A stretch of DNA of 50,530 nt from Salinicola salarius (GCF_002179555.1 NZ_NHOU01000023.1:1-50530); one strand, 5' to 3'; positions 33,591 to 43,848 are shown, counted from the first letter of the stretch. Notes: generated by a model not told the origin, from the letters alone. Program-made: numbers and translations.

Positions 33591-36500
33591 GGCGACGCTC
33601 CCATTTGATAGTTGAGGTAAACCGATGCCGAGGTTTCGGAGTAATCACCAAAGGTGTCGTAACCCACCCTGCCCCCGACGCTGAGATCCGGAGCCAGCTG
33701 GTAGCTGACATCCCCATCCAGGGTCATGCCGAATCCAGACTCGTCTTCGCCGTCGTAACGCGACTGCCCCACCAGGCCGACTGTCGCCAGCGTATCCAGC
33801 AACGCTTGCGCGTCGCCGTCTTCCGGGAACACGTCCGCGTCGTCTTCCTCGTAACGCTGGAAACCGGGAGCGGCACTGACCCGATAGGTCCACTGATCCC
33901 GGCGTTGCTGATAGCTGATCGGAAACGCGATGCTCACGTAGTCCTGGGGGCTGAAATACCCGCCATGACCATAGGTGAAGTAGCGCAGGTTCTTGTCGAA
34001 GCTCATGTATCCGAGGTTGACCCCAATCTGCAACTGGCGGTCGGGCTCGTTGATCGGCCGTACATAGGCCCCGGTGTTGAGATCGAGAGAATGGTTGTCG
34101 GCGACGTTCTCGCCCTGGTAGACGTAGGCGCCAGCGCTGGCGTAAGCGCCGCTCTTGCCGTTGTCGTACTCGATCCCGACCTTGCCGCCGGTTCGCGTCA
34201 CCGCCCCCCAGGTTTCACCGGTCAGCGGATCCTTGACGCCGGCATAGGAAAGCACGCTGTCCTTCACGGCGCGCCGCTCGGCAGTGACGCTGAGACGGGT
34301 ATTCTCGCTCACCTGAGGGCGCCAGGTGACGCCCCCCACGATGTTGGATTTCTCGAACCCGATCGGCGTGGTGCCGATATCGGCCTCGAACTCGTCCGCT
34401 CGATAGGCCACGTTCAATCCCGCCCCGGCATCAGTGATCGAACCCGGATCGCGCGCGGCACCTGGCACCGCCGCCAACCGGCGGCCGATACCCTGTTGAA
34501 TCCGCGTCAGGCTCTCCTGCAGGGCTTCTCGCGCCGCGGTGAATTCTTCGGCATCGAGATTGGAGAAATCAGCGGCGAATACGCTATCGATATCACCCAG
34601 CAACTGGGCACGCTCCGACTCGGAGAGATCGTCACTGACGACGAAGCCGGTGATCGCGGTGCGGAACTGCGTTAATTGCGCTTCTGTCAACGATGTCGTA
34701 TCGATACCGGCTTGCAAAAACGGATCGCTCGAGAGCGCCTGCTGGAAAGCCTCCGCAGCCTGCGCCAGTTGCAGTTCGGTCAACGGGTCGTCGGGATTCT
34801 GCTGGTTCTGAATCGACAACGCCTGATAGCTGTTCGCCGTTTCCTGGATGCCATCCAGAATCGAAGAGACATCGGTCAAGCGGCCCTGCAGCGTTTCCGC
34901 CGCCGTGACGAAGGCATTGCTGCCGTAACGCCCATTGGCGCTGGCGCCGGCCTCTCCCGCCGACACGAACTCCGGCGATACCGAAACCTCGAGACGCCCA
35001 CGCTTGAACGGCGCCGCCTTGAACGTCATCGTGCTGGCCAACGCGGTCAATTCACTCAGGCCGGACTCGCCATCCCGAAGCGTCAAGGTCGTGTCGGAGA
35101 CCAATCGGGGCGCGGTTTCGCCGTGCAGCTCCGTAAGCAGCCGATCGATTTCCGACAGGGTCGGGTCGGCTTCGAGTGCCCCGCTCGCCGTCTCTTCGGC
35201 CACGCCGTCGCTGGCCGGGTCCGTCCCGGTAATGACATCCCAACGGCTACCGGTTGCTCGCACCGCCTGGCGGGTCTGACGGAACGGATTTCCCGCCATG
35301 ACGAGCCGATCCGACGCCATCGCCGTTCCCGGCAATAGCGTCTCCCCGCCGGTGAGTACCACCTGGCGGTCGCGTGCCTGTTCCAGAAGGCGGATGGCCT
35401 GCTGGCGATCCCCCTGGGCGCGCGCCGTCCGTGCGGCCAGGATCACCAGCGATGGCGAGGAGATCGGCGCATGATCGACCAGCAATGCCTCAGCTCGCTG
35501 ATCGTCCCCCTGCTCCAGCGCCGCGTTGACGGCACCCGCCAGCGCCTCCTCGTTGTCAGGCTCGGACTTCAGCAAATGATCATAGACGGTCGCGGCAGCG
35601 TCAGGCATGGCACCGCTGCTGTAGAGCCGCCCCAGCGCCAGCAAGAGTTGCGGGTCGTCAGGCGATGCCTGCAGCGCCGGTTGCAGGACGTCGTAGGCCT
35701 CGGCATAGCGCTGCTGCAGGCGAAGCTGGTCCGCCTGGGTAATGGCCACGCCGCCGGCGGTACGGCTCACCATCGCTCGCTGCTCCGGGGAAGAAGCCGC
35801 AGCATCCAGCCGCGACAGCAGCGTGCGGGCCTCTTCGAAATGGCCCGCCCTGGCCAGCACCAGAGCATGGTTCAGATATGCCATGGGGGTCTTCGAGACG
35901 TCATCCTGGGCCAGGCTGCGCCGTACCATTTCCAGCGCCATGCCCGGCTGGCCGGCATCCGCCAACGCCAGCGCCACGCTACCCAGGGCGTCAGGCGAAG
36001 ACGGCGGATTGCGATACCACTGGTACAGTCTCTGGCGCGCCTCCGGATCACGGGAAGCGACACGCTGCTTCACCTTCGCCAGCTGGCGCTGGAACGCCAC
36101 CTGCTCCTGAAGATCCGCCACCGCTTGCGCCGCCTCGCTCCGGGCCGGTATTCGCCGCAACAGCGCATCGGCATCGTCCCAGCGCTGCTGCTCGGCGGCC
36201 AGCACCGCCCCCGCGTGCAACGCTTCAGGCGTCGCTTCGTCGCCCAGCAACTGGGACATCACGAAACTGGCCTGATAGGGCTTGCCTTCGGCCTGGTACA
36301 GCCGCGCCAGATCGAGCCGGATCCACGGCTCCTCCGGTGCCAGCTGAATCGCCTGACTGAACAGCTGATGTGCCTGATCGTTGTCGCCTGCGGCCACGAG
36401 CTGATTGGCCTGCTCGCGTAGCGCCAGCGCCCGGTCGCGACGCGGATCACCCAGCGCGGCACGCACCTTCTCGGGCAACTGCCCGGCCAGCGTCTCCGCT

Positions 36501-37795
36501 TCCTGCCAGCGTTGCTGATCGCGCAGCACGCCGACGAGCCCCTGGATGGCCTCGACGTTACCGACATTTTGCGCCAGCACCTGCCGGTAACGCTGCTCCG
36601 CCGCCTCGTCGTTACCCTGCCGATGCAGGAGATCGGCTTCGAGCAGCCGCGCCGCGCGTCCGTCGGCGCCGCTTTCTCGCGTCAGCGGCGCAACGCGATC
36701 CAGGGCTGCCTCGATATCGGCATTCGCCGCCAGGCGACGCACCTCGGCCATCTCCGCATAGAAGCTGGCGCTGCGAAACGCGTCCTGCCACTGTTCGGCA
36801 CGAGAAGGCGCCATCTGGATGGCGCGCCCCAGCTGATCCCGGGCCTGAGCGAACTGCTGTCGGCGCAGCGCCACCAGCCCGAGCCCCGCCAACGCCTCGG
36901 CGTCTTCGGCGTCGGTATTCAGCGCCGTCTCGAAGCTCTTTTCGGCCTGAGCCAGTTCGCCATCGTCGAGCGCCTCGTATCCCTCGCCACGGGCCTCTGC
37001 CACGGGGTCGGCTTCCGGCTCGGCCGTCGTTGCCAGGAAGTACTCGCGAACGGCCTGATCGTCGGGGTAACGCTGGAGATAGCGTTCGTACAGTTTCTGA
37101 TCGGTCGTGTCCGCGTCCAGCCACAGCAAAGCCTGGCGCCAGGCGGCCCGTGTCGCGGAGCTCGGCGCCATCTGGCTCAGTTGCTCGATCGACTGACGCC
37201 GGGATTCGGCGCGATAGCTCAGCACCCGCGCCAATGCCAACGACAGCTGCGCGTCTTCCGGATCGCGCTGATGCAGCGCGGCAAGCGCTGCGCTGGCACG
37301 TGACCAACCGCCATCGGTACCGGCCAGCGTCTCGTAGTATTCGGGAGCCAGATCCCACGGCGGGCCGTCGTCACCAAACAACCGGTCGTAGTCCCGCAGC
37401 GCCCCTTGCACGTTGCCGGCCTTGGCCAGCGCCCTTGCCCGAGCCAGCCCGGCGGGGTCGATATCGCGCCGCGTCTTCGCCTGGCGCAGACGCTCGACAC
37501 GGGGATCGTCCGGTGCCATCTCCTGAAGCCGCGCCAGCCACTCATCCGCCGACGACATGTCGTCGTTGTCGATCGCCAGCAGCCCCAGACGGAACAGAGC
37601 CTCGCGGTTCTGCGGGTCCACTGTCAGAACGCGTTCCAGCGACTCCTGCGCGAGATCGGCGCGTTGGCGCGACTGCCAGAAGGCCGCCTGGTCGAACAGC
37701 GGCTGCAAGCTGTCATCCACCGGCTGGGCCAACAGCGGCGCGCTCCCTCCCAGTACGCCGAGCAATACCAATCCATACCATCCACTGCGTTTCAT
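33587..37795 (-). CDS. bcsC: Cellulose synthase outer membrane protein (TPR plus barrel)
   Basis: A 1402-residue export protein. It has a signal peptide (about 1-23), about 19 helical TPR-type repeats to roughly residue 800 (for example EQRYRQVLAQNVGNVEAIQGLVGVLRDQQ), and a C-terminal BcsC barrel from about residue 930 to the end, with DIGTTPIGFEKSNIVGGVTWRPQ and the final strand SASVYLNYQMG. It guides glucan through the periplasm and across the outer membrane. Between the first barrel strand (RLEVSVSPEFVSAGE) and the next (GAGLNVAYRADEFEADIG) is an extra mostly helical stretch of about 155 residues (nucleotides about 34445-34910) not usual in the family. Coupled on both sides by ATGA. Confidence 0.93.
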   Translation of the reverse strand: MKRSGWYGLVLLGVLGGSAPLLAQPVDDSLQPLFDQAAFWQSRQRADLAQESLERVLTVDPQNREALFRLGLLAIDNDDMSSADEWLARLQEMAPDDPRVERLRQAKTRRDIDPAGLARARALAKAGNVQGALRDYDRLFGDDGPPWDLAPEYYETLAGTDGGWSRASAALAALHQRDPEDAQLSLALARVLSYRAESRRQSIEQLSQMAPSSATRAAWRQALLWLDADTTDQKLYERYLQRYPDDQAVREYFLATTAEPEADPVAEARGEGYEALDDGELAQAEKSFETALNTDAEDAEALAGLGLVALRRQQFAQARDQLGRAIQMAPSRAEQWQDAFRSASFYAEMAEVRRLAANADIEAALDRVAPLTRESGADGRAARLLEADLLHRQGNDEAAEQRYRQVLAQNVGNVEAIQGLVGVLRDQQRWQEAETLAGQLPEKVRAALGDPRRDRALALREQANQLVAAGDNDQAHQLFSQAIQLAPEEPWIRLDLARLYQAEGKPYQASFVMSQLLGDEATPEALHAGAVLAAEQQRWDDADALLRRIPARSEAAQAVADLQEQVAFQRQLAKVKQRVASRDPEARQRLYQWYRNPPSSPDALGSVALALADAGQPGMALEMVRRSLAQDDVSKTPMAYLNHALVLARAGHFEEARTLLSRLDAAASSPEQRAMVSRTAGGVAITQADQLRLQQRYAEAYDVLQPALQASPDDPQLLLALGRLYSSGAMPDAAATVYDHLLKSEPDNEEALAGAVNAALEQGDDQRAEALLVDHAPISSPSLVILAARTARAQGDRQQAIRLLEQARDRQVVLTGGETLLPGTAMASDRLVMAGNPFRQTRQAVRATGSRWDVITGTDPASDGVAEETASGALEADPTLSEIDRLLTELHGETAPRLVSDTTLTLRDGESGLSELTALASTMTFKAAPFKRGRLEVSVSPEFVSAGEAGASANGRYGSNAFVTAAETLQGRLTDVSSILDGIQETANSYQALSIQNQQNPDDPLTELQLAQAAEAFQQALSSDPFLQAGIDTTSLTEAQLTQFRTAITGFVVSDDLSESERAQLLGDIDSVFAADFSNLDAEEFTAAREALQESLTRIQQGIGRRLAAVPGAARDPGSITDAGAGLNVAYRADEFEADIGTTPIGFEKSNIVGGVTWRPQVSENTRLSVTAERRAVKDSVLSYAGVKDPLTGETWGAVTRTGGKVGIEYDNGKSGAYASAGAYVYQGENVADNHSLDLNTGAYVRPINEPDRQLQIGVNLGYMSFDKNLRYFTYGHGGYFSPQDYVSIAFPISYQQRRDQWTYRVSAAPGFQRYEEDDADVFPEDGDAQALLDTLATVGLVGQSRYDGEDESGFGMTLDGDVSYQLAPDLSVGGRVGYDTFGDYSETSASVYLNYQMGASP

Positions 37796-40700
37796 GAACC
37801 GGCCTCGACTGAAGATGTTCCCGAATCCCGAGGGGAGATCGTCGCCTGACGCTGAATCGCCCTACGCTTGAGCAGCGGATACAGCACGGCAGTGCAGAGG
37901 ACGAGAGACGCGATCAGCAGCCACATCAGCCACCACGGGCGCTCGCCGAAAACCCAGTACCAGCGTTGAGGCCACGGCAGGTTGCCGACCTGATAGCGCT
38001 CGGCGACGCTGAAGGCCGCGACGCTGCCGTCGCCATCGACCAGGGCGACGTCACCGCGCACCGCCTGGCTGACCCGCCGATCGTCCAGCGCGTCCACCAG
38101 CCCCGGCAGCGCCTCGGATTCGTCGGCGGTGATGAGCACGACACTGCGCCCGACCTGCCACGGCGACTCGAAGCCCACCAGCGCATCGACATGACGACGG
38201 CTCACCAGCGCCCGGCGCAGCTGGTCATGATCGGTACGCCACTGCCCTTCCAGCCAGCCCGTCGCGCGCTGTATCCAATCCGGATTTCTGACGCTCAGCC
38301 TGCCGTCCTCAAGCCCTACTGCTCCCTCATCCAGCAGGGTCGCGACCAGCGGTGCCCGAGTCTGCGAGATGACCAGCAGATCCCGATCGGCATAGCGAGC
38401 CAGGCCCGGATTTCCCAACCCGACCGCGACGCGATGCATCGCCACGCCGGTCGACTCGCCAAGACGCGCCGCCAGGTTCAGGGCAGTCTCCAGCTCGCTG
38501 GCATCCGGTTCTGCCGGTAACAGGATCGCGGTATCCGCGAGGTCAGGGCGTCGCGTGAACGGAAAGCCGGCGCCCACGAAATAGGAGAGATTGGGCAGCG
38601 TCGCGAAGTGACGCGCCTGGCTGAGATCCAGCGTCGAGTCCGGTGAAATCCGGCTCAGCGCATCGTCGCCGATGGCATTCTCTTCGAACGGCGCCTCTCC
38701 AGCCGATTGCCCTGCGACGGACTGTTCTCCAACCCGCAGCCCTTCGAGCGGCTGTCCCTCGTCTGACTGACCGGCTTTCCGGTCATTTACGCCACGGGCG
38801 GCAGACTGACCACTGCCGGGAGCGCGGCCGGTACTGCCGTTCAACGCCAGACAGCCCATGTCCTCCTTCGCCTTCAGGTTGAAGTAGAGGCTCAGGGTAT
38901 TCTCGCCGTAAATCAGATAAGGCGGAATGCGAATGACGCCGCCTTCGCGGCGGGTGTCACCGCCCAGCTCCCCCCACAAACGTTCGATCACACCGGTCTG
39001 ATTGACTCCGAGCGACCCCAGATAGGTCCCGTTGAGGATGACATCGAGCCGCGACCCCGACTCATCCAGCCAATCGGCACTGGGGAAGGTGTACTCGAGC
39101 GCCAGCGGCAGATTCTGGCCCGGCCACAGGAAAAGATCCGGCGCCGCACGGAATCTGACATTGATCGGCGGATGCGCGATGCCCTCGCTCTGCAGCTCCT
39201 CCGGCTCTGCCAGCGAAGACAGCGCCACCGGCTGTCTCAACGAAATCCAGTTGGGCGCGCCATCGGCATACACTGGTGTTTCGACCGGTTGCACCTTGCG
39301 CTCCACGCCGGATAACCGTGGTCGATTGATGACGAAATCCCGCACGGCGCCCAGCAATTCGTCGGGAGAGTCTCCATGCAGGATCATCAGGCTATGCGCC
39401 GGGTTCAACGGATGGGGAATCAGGCTGATCCCGTTGCCGGTCAACTGCGAGGCATCCAGCCCGGCAATCGAATCATTGCCCGTCGCCAGCACGATGGCAT
39501 CGGCATCCGGCAGCCGGCCCCGCGAAACACGAAACGTCAGCTCCCGGGACTCGGTCCGGCTGCCCAGGTAAGACGCCAGCAGTGTCGCCGCCTGCAATGT
39601 CGTCTCGTTGGAAGATGCCGGCAGCACGACCTGGGCCATCGCCGGAGATACCGCGACATCGCTGTAGAACGGCAGCGGGAAATTGGCGAGATCACGCTGC
39701 AACGGCAGGCGGCGAAGTGCCAGCTGCAGCAGCGAGCTTCGCTCGATCGTCAACGCCGCCTGCCCCGAGCCCGATGGGACCACGCATTGATCGTCATTCT
39801 GCCCGGAGAGCGCGAAATCGAGACGGTTATGGGAAACCAGCAGCGCCGGCGTTATCGGCAGTTCCAGCGTGAACCGCTCTCCCGGCTGATACTCCAGCAT
39901 CTGGCTACGCAGCGGCTGCCCGTTGAGGGAGACACTCAATCGTCGACGCTCGCTCATCTCGCCAGCGGGCATCTGCATGTTCAGCATCAGCGACGCCTGG
40001 GTCGCCAGCTCGTCGGCACGCAGGGAAAACGCCACCCCGGCGCGGCCCTGGGCGCCGGTCAGCAAAATATCCTCTCCTCCCGTCAACTGCCCCAGCGTGA
40101 CGCTTTCCCAGCGCTCGCCGCCCAGTTCCCCCGACGCCGAAGACGAAACCGAAGCCTGCGACGATGCCGGCGCAAAGGTAAGCCCGCCCTCGTCGCTCAT
40201 GACCGGCATCGGCAGGCCGGATCCCGAGGTTGGCTCGTCGCTCAGCGCCGAACGCGCCGTCAGCAGCAGCAAGGCTGTCAGGCCGGCCAACGCCAACCAG
40301 CGGCCCGCCGCCCAGTAGGAACCGGCGGCTCGCGCTTCTCCGGCGTCGGCATGACGACGCTGCTGCCACGAGGTGAAGAACAGCCCGAACACGGCCTTGA
40401 CGACCCACCACAAGGACCGGAGCGGATGATCGACATGATCCTCCCGTGGCAGCCAGGCATCCGCCCGCCCCATGACCGCCCGCACCAGATGGCGCCGCTG
40501 CCCGACATCCAGACGGCCAAAGCTCAAGCGAACCTGACGCCCCTCGCGGCGCACCTCGGTGACCGGGAAACTCGTAAGCCGCCTCCCCTGACGCAGCTCG
40601 ATCCACTCCACCGGTTCGCCGTCCATCTGGCCGGCTAGCTCCACCAGCGCGCCACCCATCGACAGGTTCCGGGTGACCGCGGTCTCGGCGTGTCCATCCG

Positions 40701-42456
40701 TGCGATAGGCAACCGTCGGCAACTGGACATCCACCCGCACGGTGGTCCGAACCTGCCGCGACTCCCGCGCCACCGCAATGGCCGCCAGCAGCATCAGCAG
40801 ACTGAAACCGGCCCAGAACAGGTTGAGCAGCATGACGTTGCGCTCGATACCGAACGAATCGTTCCAGACCAGCCTCACCACGCCCCAGGCGATCGCCACG
40901 ACGAGCAAGCCGGCGACGATCAGATGCGGACGCACGATCTTGAAATCGAAGAACCCCTCCGGCAACAGCCCGCCCTTGTCGGTGACGTTGAACTTGCCGC
41001 GCCGCGGGTTGAACAGCGTCACCCACGTGGTCTTGACCAGATGAAACGACAGCACGGTCTCGTAGATCTCGGCCCAGAAGCTGAATCGATAGCGCCCCTG
41101 CAGCAGCGAGTTGAGCACCAGGGTATGGGCCAGGTGCGGCAGCGCGTAGACTAAGATCATCCCCGCCGATGCGGCGATGATGTTCTGGCCGATCAGCAGA
41201 TAGGCCAGCGGCGCCGTGAGAAAGACGATACGCGGCAAGGCGAACTGAAAGTGCAGAATGGCGTTGAGATAACAGAGCCGTTGCATCATCGACAGCCCGC
41301 GTCCGAACAACGGGTTGTCGAGCCGCAGGATCTGCGTCATCCCCCGTGCCCAGCGCATTCGCTGCCCCACGTGCAGCGACAGACGTTCGGTCGCCAGACC
41401 CGCCGCCAGCGGCACGCCCAGATAGGCGGTTTTCCACCCGCGTCGCTGCAGCTTGAGCGCCGTGTGTGCATCTTCGGTGACGGTCTCGACCGCAAATCCG
41501 CCGATTTCTTCCAGCGCCGAGCGGCGGATCACCGCACAGGAGCCGCAGAAGAAAGTGGCGTTCCAGTAGTCGTTGCCCTTCTGGATCAGACCGTAGAACA
41601 GCTCATCCTCGCTGGGCATCTGATGGCCCACGCTCAGATTGCGCTCGAACGGATCCGGGGAATAGAAATGGTGCGGCGTCTGGATCAGAGCCAGGTCGTC
41701 GTCGACGAGGAAGCTGCCTGTCGTCATCTGCAGAAAGCCGCGAGTCGCGACATGATCGCAGTCGAAGATGCAGATCAGCTCGCCCTGGGTCAGCGTCATG
41801 GCGTGGTTGAGATTGCCGGCCTTGGCGTGATGATTGTCTTCCCGGGTGATGTAGCCCACCCCGGCGGCAGCGGCGAACGCGGCAAACGCATCCCGCCGAC
41901 CGTCGTCCAGCAGATAGACTCGCAGCTTGTCACGCGGGTAATCCAGGTTCTGCGCCGCCAGCACCGTGTCCTGGACGATCTCCAGGCTCTCGTTGTAGGT
42001 CGGGATATAGACATCCACGCTCGGCCATGTCGACGTATCCGCCGGCAATGGCACCACCTTGCGCTCCAGCGGCCAGATATTCTGGATATAGCCGAAGATC
42101 AGGATGAGCCAGGCATAGAGCTCCGCCGCGAACAGGCCATAGCCCAGTACCGTCTCCAGCCAGCTCTGGAACACCAGCGTTTCTGTGGCGCGCCAATAGA
42201 GGTAGCGGGTCGAGATCGCCGCCGAGAGCAGGATCAGGAAGACAGCGATAGGCTTGGAACGCGCCCGGAGCCGAAGCAGCACCAGCATCGCCACGATCGT
42301 GATCAGGCCGAACATCCCCTGATGCGTAACCGACATCGGTGTGGTCACGGTCAGCAGGACGATCGGCAAGGTAACCAGCAGGGCCACCACCGCCATCGAT
42401 CGGGATAGCCACGATTGACCAGCCGTCTCGCGACGACGAGAAGAACCGTTTGACAT
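37792..42456 (-). CDS. bcsAB: Fused cellulose synthase catalytic and c-di-GMP-binding subunits (BcsA-BcsB)
   Basis: A single 1554-residue protein. The BcsA part (about 1-720) has N-terminal membrane helices, the GT2 active site with LLDDGRRD, FDCDHVATRGFL, TVTEDAHTALKLQRRGW and QRMRWARGM (D,D,D,QxxRW), and a PilZ domain with RQVRTTVR and TRNLSMGGALVEL for c-di-GMP. A membrane segment (LALAGLTALLLLTARSALS) at about residue 730 leads into the periplasmic BcsB part, ending in a final anchor (WWLMWLLIASLVLCTAVLYPL). The fusion matches Komagataeibacter AcsAB, about 1550 residues. The start ATG at 42456 lies one base after the bcsQ stop. A Gly/Ser-rich insert of about 50 residues sits in the BcsB part (near 38700-38850). 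Confidence 0.93.
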   Translation of the reverse strand: MSNGSSRRRETAGQSWLSRSMAVVALLVTLPIVLLTVTTPMSVTHQGMFGLITIVAMLVLLRLRARSKPIAVFLILLSAAISTRYLYWRATETLVFQSWLETVLGYGLFAAELYAWLILIFGYIQNIWPLERKVVPLPADTSTWPSVDVYIPTYNESLEIVQDTVLAAQNLDYPRDKLRVYLLDDGRRDAFAAFAAAAGVGYITREDNHHAKAGNLNHAMTLTQGELICIFDCDHVATRGFLQMTTGSFLVDDDLALIQTPHHFYSPDPFERNLSVGHQMPSEDELFYGLIQKGNDYWNATFFCGSCAVIRRSALEEIGGFAVETVTEDAHTALKLQRRGWKTAYLGVPLAAGLATERLSLHVGQRMRWARGMTQILRLDNPLFGRGLSMMQRLCYLNAILHFQFALPRIVFLTAPLAYLLIGQNIIAASAGMILVYALPHLAHTLVLNSLLQGRYRFSFWAEIYETVLSFHLVKTTWVTLFNPRRGKFNVTDKGGLLPEGFFDFKIVRPHLIVAGLLVVAIAWGVVRLVWNDSFGIERNVMLLNLFWAGFSLLMLLAAIAVARESRQVRTTVRVDVQLPTVAYRTDGHAETAVTRNLSMGGALVELAGQMDGEPVEWIELRQGRRLTSFPVTEVRREGRQVRLSFGRLDVGQRRHLVRAVMGRADAWLPREDHVDHPLRSLWWVVKAVFGLFFTSWQQRRHADAGEARAAGSYWAAGRWLALAGLTALLLLTARSALSDEPTSGSGLPMPVMSDEGGLTFAPASSQASVSSSASGELGGERWESVTLGQLTGGEDILLTGAQGRAGVAFSLRADELATQASLMLNMQMPAGEMSERRRLSVSLNGQPLRSQMLEYQPGERFTLELPITPALLVSHNRLDFALSGQNDDQCVVPSGSGQAALTIERSSLLQLALRRLPLQRDLANFPLPFYSDVAVSPAMAQVVLPASSNETTLQAATLLASYLGSRTESRELTFRVSRGRLPDADAIVLATGNDSIAGLDASQLTGNGISLIPHPLNPAHSLMILHGDSPDELLGAVRDFVINRPRLSGVERKVQPVETPVYADGAPNWISLRQPVALSSLAEPEELQSEGIAHPPINVRFRAAPDLFLWPGQNLPLALEYTFPSADWLDESGSRLDVILNGTYLGSLGVNQTGVIERLWGELGGDTRREGGVIRIPPYLIYGENTLSLYFNLKAKEDMGCLALNGSTGRAPGSGQSAARGVNDRKAGQSDEGQPLEGLRVGEQSVAGQSAGEAPFEENAIGDDALSRISPDSTLDLSQARHFATLPNLSYFVGAGFPFTRRPDLADTAILLPAEPDASELETALNLAARLGESTGVAMHRVAVGLGNPGLARYADRDLLVISQTRAPLVATLLDEGAVGLEDGRLSVRNPDWIQRATGWLEGQWRTDHDQLRRALVSRRHVDALVGFESPWQVGRSVVLITADESEALPGLVDALDDRRVSQAVRGDVALVDGDGSVAAFSVAERYQVGNLPWPQRWYWVFGERPWWLMWLLIASLVLCTAVLYPLLKRRAIQRQATISPRDSGTSSVEAGS

Positions 42457-42457
42457 G

Positions 42458-43279
42458 TCAGGGCTGCCCCGATGCATTCGGTATCGACCCGGCCCGGCGC
42501 GAGCCTGTCGGCGGCAGGCCGCTGAAACGAAGCGGGAATCGCTGTGCCAGCGCACGCGCCGCTTCCCCGATGTCCTTGGCGGCGGCACTGAACGGCGCCT
42601 GTTCGAACAGACTGCGCTGCTCCGCCAGCGCCTCGGCGATGGCCTCATCGCGATGCACCGACCCCACCAGCAATGGCGACAGCCGCGCCAGCATCAGCTC
42701 GGCGATCTCGTGCTTCAGTCGCGACCGCGTATCGATCTGGTTGATCAGGTAGCCGAGGCGCCCCTCTCCGCCCGCCCGGCGAAGGCTTCCTTCCTGGGCT
42801 TCCAGACGCGGCAGCATGGCCACGGAACCGGCATCCGCCATCAATACCAGCAGGTTGAGATCGGCCTCGTCGATCAGCGGCGATGCCGTTCGCAACGGCG
42901 TGACATTGACATCCACCAGGATCAGGGTGTTGGGCTCCCGCGCCAGCGCGCGCAAGCGACGCGACAACTCGCCTGGGAAATGCTGCATCGCCATGAAGCG
43001 ATCCCGCTGCGCATCGGAGGCAGAGCCGAAAGGCAGAAGCTCCAGCCCTTCCGCCGGGTCCATCAGCAGATCCTGCCAATCGCTCACCGAATCGAAACGA
43101 TCGACCAGGCCCCGCCCGTCGGTGGCGGGAAAATGAAAATGCAGGTGCAGCGCGTTCTGCGGATCGAGGTCCACCAGCACCACCCGATAGCCAAGCTGCT
43201 GCAGCGCCACACCCAGGTTGGCGCATAGCGTGGTACACCCCACGCCGCCCTTGGGGGAAAGCAGATTGATCAGCGTCAT
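42458..43279 (-). CDS. bcsQ: Cellulose biosynthesis ParA/MinD-like ATPase BcsQ
   Basis: A 273-residue SIMIBI-class ATPase. The deviant Walker A is SPKGGVGCTTLCANL (about residues 8-22), the switch I/II region VLVDLDPQNALHLHF, and a later DVNVTPLRTASPLIDEADLNLLVLMAD. In E. coli, BcsQ with BcsR supports assembly or polar localisation of the synthase. The ATG overlaps the bcsP stop (ATGA) and the stop is one base from the bcsAB start, so it is fully embedded in the operon. Confidence 0.9.
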   Translation of the reverse strand: MTLINLLSPKGGVGCTTLCANLGVALQQLGYRVVLVDLDPQNALHLHFHFPATDGRGLVDRFDSVSDWQDLLMDPAEGLELLPFGSASDAQRDRFMAMQHFPGELSRRLRALAREPNTLILVDVNVTPLRTASPLIDEADLNLLVLMADAGSVAMLPRLEAQEGSLRRAGGEGRLGYLINQIDTRSRLKHEIAELMLARLSPLLVGSVHRDEAIAEALAEQRSLFEQAPFSAAAKDIGEAARALAQRFPLRFSGLPPTGSRRAGSIPNASGQP

Positions 43280-43848
43280 GAAGAGACCCTTTGCAACACA
43301 CTGGCCAACGAGGCTTCCTGCCGGGGTGGCTCGCTTGCCTGCCCCCTCAGCGACAAATGCAAAAAAGCGCCCTCCCGGCGACGTTCCGCAGTCGGCCCAG
43401 CCTGATCGCGGCTCGGACCCATGCCTTTCCGTTCGCTGACCGACTCACTGTCGCCCGAAACCATGGCCGGCCCACTGGCAGAAGCAGCCATGGCCAATAG
43501 CGATCGCTCGCGATTCCCGGGCTGGGAAGGCTCAGAATCCGACGAGGAAACCATGAAAGCATCATCACGGAAGCCGGCAGGCGCCTGACTATCGAACGCC
43601 GCCGGAGAGAAGACGGCAGAACGGCGCGGCGTATCGCCATTGTTCGGCGTCGGTATCGTGGCTGCCGCACGAGGCGTGGCCGAAGCCGGCACTACCGGAG
43701 AGACATCCCGTGGCGCGAGCTGTCTCAACAACCGCCAATGAGAAGCAGCTTGTGTCTGGGAGAAGTCGTCGGCGGTGAAGTCGCGATACGCCGTTTCGGC
43801 GACACCGGTAGCCGCCAGCAGCGTTGCAACATCCTGGGGAAGCGTCAC
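43276..43848 (-). CDS. bcsP: BcsP-like cellulose operon protein with a BcsR-like N-terminus
   Basis: A 190-residue, low-complexity, Ser/Ala/Pro-rich protein in front of bcsQ. The first 45 residues resemble E. coli BcsR: a short helix, then YRDFTADDF and SHWRLLRQLA against BcsR's YADISQ...KRWPLLAEFA. The C-terminus SLASVLQRVSS fits the short conserved tail of BcsP proteins. In E. coli, BcsR binds BcsQ; here the protein probably plays that role. Translation starts at a GTG (43848) with AGGAAT upstream. First gene of the operon, so the promoter should lie in the gap to fliC. Confidence 0.72.
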   Translation of the reverse strand: MTLPQDVATLLAATGVAETAYRDFTADDFSQTQAASHWRLLRQLAPRDVSPVVPASATPRAAATIPTPNNGDTPRRSAVFSPAAFDSQAPAGFRDDAFMVSSSDSEPSQPGNRERSLLAMAASASGPAMVSGDSESVSERKGMGPSRDQAGPTAERRREGAFLHLSLRGQASEPPRQEASLASVLQRVSS

